From: Roseobacter sp.
GTDB taxonomy: Bacteria; Pseudomonadota; Alphaproteobacteria; Rhodobacterales; Rhodobacteraceae
Length of the DNA: 8,195 bases
Direction: 5' to 3'
Assembly (NCBI GenBank): GCA_024636425.1
Contig: JAGXHB010000026.1
Span: 1-8,195 of the forward strand
Of this stretch, positions 6,883-8,195 are shown one piece after another (position 1 is the first letter of the stretch; each line of letters begins with the position of its first letter). The notes beneath the pieces were generated by a model. It was not told where the DNA came from, did no database searches, and was given only the letters and a program-made list of their open reading frames with translations. The position numbers and the translations under genes were made by a program.

Positions 6883-7347
6883 ATGAACAGCTCTGCGTAC
6901 CTGCCGACACCCGTTTTCTGGGTCGCTACTGTCATTCTCGCGGGCGTTCTTATTCGTCTTGTCGTGATCGACCTGCACACGCGCCGCCTGCCGGACAAGT
7001 ACACGCTGCCACTGGTTCTTTCGGGACTTGCGGTGAATGCCTACGCGCTGGGTGCGATACCGACATTGGCAATCTGGGGGGCGATTATGGGCTATCTCGT
7101 CTTCTGGGCGATCGGCGCGTTCTACTTTCGTGCACGCGGGATCGAAGGGCTGGGTATGGGCGACGCAAAACTTCTGGCCGCAGCCGGGGCGTGGCTGGGC
7201 ATTGCCATGTTGCCGATGCTGATCCTGATGGCTGCCACGGCGGCCCTTGTCTTTGCTCTGGCTGGAGGACGGCGCGCGCGTGAACAGCTGGCGTTCGGGC
7301 CGTGGCTGGCGGCGGCGTTCATTATTTTATGGGTGGCAGGGGCATGA
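6883..7347 (+). CDS. Single-domain prepilin peptidase (A24 family), GspO/TadV-like
   Basis: A 154-residue polytopic membrane aspartyl protease that cleaves prepilin leaders at the cytoplasmic face. The two catalytic-Asp motifs are clear: LVVIDLHTRRLPDKYTLPL with Asp 30, and GLGMGDAKLLAAAGAWLG (GxGD) with Asp 94. About five hydrophobic segments surround them, and the end AFGPWLAAAFIILW is the usual last helix. The N-terminal N-methyltransferase domain with its paired CxxC motifs, present in full-length GspO/PilD (about 250-290 residues), is absent. This makes it a short CpaA/TadV-type enzyme. The gsp genes in the same window make GspJ and GspK likely substrates, but a Tad or other pilus system elsewhere cannot be excluded. 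The ATG at 6883 has only a weak upstream GGA. Decayed transposase sequence begins immediately after its stop. Confidence 0.88.
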   Translation: MNSSAYLPTPVFWVATVILAGVLIRLVVIDLHTRRLPDKYTLPLVLSGLAVNAYALGAIPTLAIWGAIMGYLVFWAIGAFYFRARGIEGLGMGDAKLLAAAGAWLGIAMLPMLILMAATAALVFALAGGRRAREQLAFGPWLAAAFIILWVAGA

Positions 7348-7512
7348 CCGCAGGGGCAGCGATTGTCAGGAGAACTGTATCTCCGCGTTAGAGATAACCG
7401 GTGGGCGGGTCATCTCTTTGTCGAGCCAGATCAGCAGCGAGCCTCGCTTTCTGAACGCGGCGTGGTGACTCGATCAATTTATAGTGCGATACCCTGCGTT
7501 TCTTTGGCGCCA
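7348..7512 (-). pseudogene. Remnant of an IS5-family transposase (N-terminal part)
   Basis: Read on the minus strand, one frame gives WRQRNAGYRTIN, a TGA at 7476-7474, then SSHHAAFRKRGSLLIWL and DKEMTRPPVISNAEIQFS. This follows the N-terminal domain of IS5-family DDE transposases as I know them (pattern 'YRT.NW..YN.AL.KRGSLLIW.D.EMTW...GRPP.FSDAAIQFCLTIKVLF.LPLRQT'). The TGA stands where Trp is expected. About ten residues are missing between EMT and RPPV. The frame breaks at 7368-7366, where one lost base would restore FCLTI, and a further short deletion leads to CTGCCCCTGCGG (LPLR; 7359-7348), right at the gspO-like stop. The catalytic DDE domain is absent. It is clearly non-functional. The family assignment is from memory of conserved motifs. 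Confidence 0.68.
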
Positions 7513-7620
7513 GCGAGCCAGTCCGCTGCGTGCTCTTACATGTTTTCCGGCAGCAAAGCCTGAAGCCGCTCTTGGCATGCAGTAAGGCGAAGTGAGATCG
7601 CGGTGCTCGCGCGCCGGAAG

Positions 7621-7939
7621 GCGATGCCATGTCCCCGTCTGGGCCCATTCCATCGCCCGGAACGGTGAGGAAATAGGCATCACGCAGTTCGGCCTCTGTC
7701 ACCCCCCTGCCCTCGATCTTGCTACACTGAACCGCAGCGCGCAGCACCAACCGCGATCGTCACAACTCTACTGGAACGCCAATGATCGCTTCATCGAGCA
7801 ACACATGCAGCAAAGAAAGCGCTGCCCCGCTGGAAAACGCAGCGTCTTCAAAGCAGTCTGAGGCCTGTATGTTAGAGTTCCAAGGCGGCAGGATCGGCTT
7901 GGGCAGCGTTTCTGGACCCTGCGTGAGCGACTAATTCAT
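7621..7939 (-). pseudogene. Decayed DUF1403-like gene, N-terminal half
   Basis: On the minus strand a single frame reads ATG AAT TAG (start at 7939, stop at codon 3), then SLTQGPETLPKPILPPW, DCFEDAAFSSGAALSLLHVL, LDEAIIGVPVEL, TGA (7762-7760), RSRLVLRAAVQCSKIEGRG, VTEAELRDAYFLTVPGDGMGPDGDM. This resembles the N-terminal half of DUF1403 proteins ('LP.W....DAAF.AGAAL..LD.L......A.WRQRLALRAAA....GR.EDEAALRDA..L..PGD.PGPAGR'), with the internal TGA falling exactly at an expected Trp. After about 7621 the similarity is lost. A different frame (ISLRLTACQERLQALLPEN, near 7580-7530) may continue it, which would imply a frameshift. The full-length family is about 300 residues, so at least half is gone. 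Function of the family is unknown. Assignment is by recalled motifs. Confidence 0.55.
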
Positions 7940-7960
7940 GCCAACCATGATACAGCATGA

Positions 7961-7997
7961 CGGCGGTTACTTTTACCAAAAGCCACAAAGACCGCCG
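7961..7997. other. Nested hairpin
   Basis: The outer stem is CGGCGGT (7961-7967) with ACCGCCG (7991-7997). Inside it, CTTTT (7970-7974) pairs with AAAAG (7978-7982) around ACC. No T-run follows directly on the plus strand, so it is not a clear intrinsic terminator. It may be a mobile-element end structure or an mRNA structure upstream of the DUF1403-like gene. Confidence 0.4.
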
Positions 7998-8016
7998 CAA
8001 CTCAGCCCACTTTTTC

Positions 8017-8043
8017 TGTCCAATAAGTTTGCATTATCGTACA
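8017..8043. promoter_or_regulatory. 27-bp imperfect dyad, candidate operator or recombinase site
   Basis: The half-sites TGTCCAATAA (8017-8026) and TTATCGTACA (8034-8043) are inverted copies matching at 8 of 10 positions around a 7-nt centre GTTTGCA. Size and layout fit either a repressor operator or a tyrosine-recombinase core site (two arms with ATAA/TTAT inner ends). No gene for a cognate protein is in the window. Confidence 0.35.
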
Positions 8044-8077
8044 CTTTAATATTAGGCTGCGAACATGGCCAAAACAC

Positions 8078-8195
8078 TGTCGGATGACCGGAATTCATGA
8101 GATTCAAGCACTTCTGCTAATACACGACCGGGGTTCATGAGATTCCGTGGCGGTATTTGTGAGACGAGACGTACCGGAGTTTATGAGACTGGCAC
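8078..8195. mobile_element. Probable terminal region of an IS21-family insertion sequence (continues beyond the window)
   Basis: From TGTCGGATGACCGG at 8078 to the window end there are three spaced copies of one repeat and no coding sequence. IS21-family elements begin with TGT/TG and carry multiple internal repeats of their terminal sequence where the IstA transposase binds, which is the pattern seen here. No istA or istB coding sequence is visible, so the family call rests only on end structure. The exact boundary and any target duplication (perhaps ACAC just before) cannot be confirmed without the other end. Confidence 0.52.
8087..8191 (+). repeat. Three direct copies of a 19-bp repeat
   Basis: The copies are ACCGGAATTCATGAGATTC (8087-8105), ACCGGGGTTCATGAGATTC (8127-8145) and the more diverged ACCGGAGTTTATGAGACTG (8173-8191). 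The first two are exactly 40 bp apart and the third starts 46 bp later. The conserved core is ACCGGnnTTyATGAGA. Regular spacing near whole helical turns suggests cooperative protein binding, as at IS21 ends; iterons of a replication origin are the main alternative. Confidence 0.8.

Larger units (their letters stand above)
7940..8077. other. Non-coding spacer between DUF1403 remnant and IS-like end
   Basis: No open frame of note lies here. It is more AT-rich than the rest of the window, and holds a nested hairpin (7961-7997) and a 27-bp imperfect dyad (8017-8043), listed separately. Confidence 0.6.

Noticed and set aside
7388..7750. 120-codon minus-strand ORF taken as an intact gene
   Set aside because: Its start is only a downstream Met after a stop within the DUF1403-like frame, and its end runs out of frame through the IS5 remnant; it is a chimera of two pseudogenes.
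7592..7861. 89-codon plus-strand ORF
   Set aside because: It lies antisense to the DUF1403-like remnant, has no ribosome site and no recognisable domain.
8087..8191. CRISPR array
   Set aside because: Only three copies, unequal spacing (40 and 46 bp), a diverged third copy and short repeats; no cas genes. A transposon end or iterons fit better.

Overview
The window looks like a high-GC alphaproteobacterial chromosome or large replicon, most likely Rhodobacterales/Roseobacter-like. This rests on base composition, codon choice, the protein families and the type of mobile-element debris. No rRNA or tRNA gene was seen.

Left part (1-4757): a piece of a type II secretion system (T2SS) locus. It holds the 3' end of gspE (ATPase), gspF (inner-membrane platform), gspN on the opposite strand, a lipoprotein of the penicillin-binding-protein-activator / periplasmic-binding fold, then gspJ and gspK (minor pseudopilins). 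The plus-strand genes are tightly packed: gspE and gspF abut, while the lipoprotein gene, gspJ and gspK are chained by 4-bp ATGA overlaps. gspN is embedded in reverse. Its stop shares the bases CTAG with the gspF stop, and its 5' end overlaps the lipoprotein gene by about 100 bp. A bidirectional terminator at 4773-4803 closes the block.

Middle (4853-6805, minus strand): a two-gene unit encoding a large secreted DUF4331 protein followed by a 67-residue Gly-rich lipoprotein. A possible 24-codon CxxC leader ORF precedes it. Beyond the divergent intergenic region, a 154-residue single-domain prepilin peptidase (6883-7347) reads rightwards. It is the obvious candidate to process the GspJ/GspK prepilins.

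Right part (7348-8195): no intact gene, but not empty. Reading the minus strand recovers two decayed genes. One is the N-terminal piece of an IS5-family transposase with a nonsense codon, deletions and a probable frameshift. The other is the N-terminal half of a DUF1403-like protein with two in-frame stops. Next come a nested hairpin and a 27-bp imperfect dyad. The last 118 bases start with TGT and carry three spaced copies of a 19-bp repeat, which looks like one end of an IS21-family insertion sequence running off the window. The segment reads as an insertion hotspot next to the prepilin peptidase gene.
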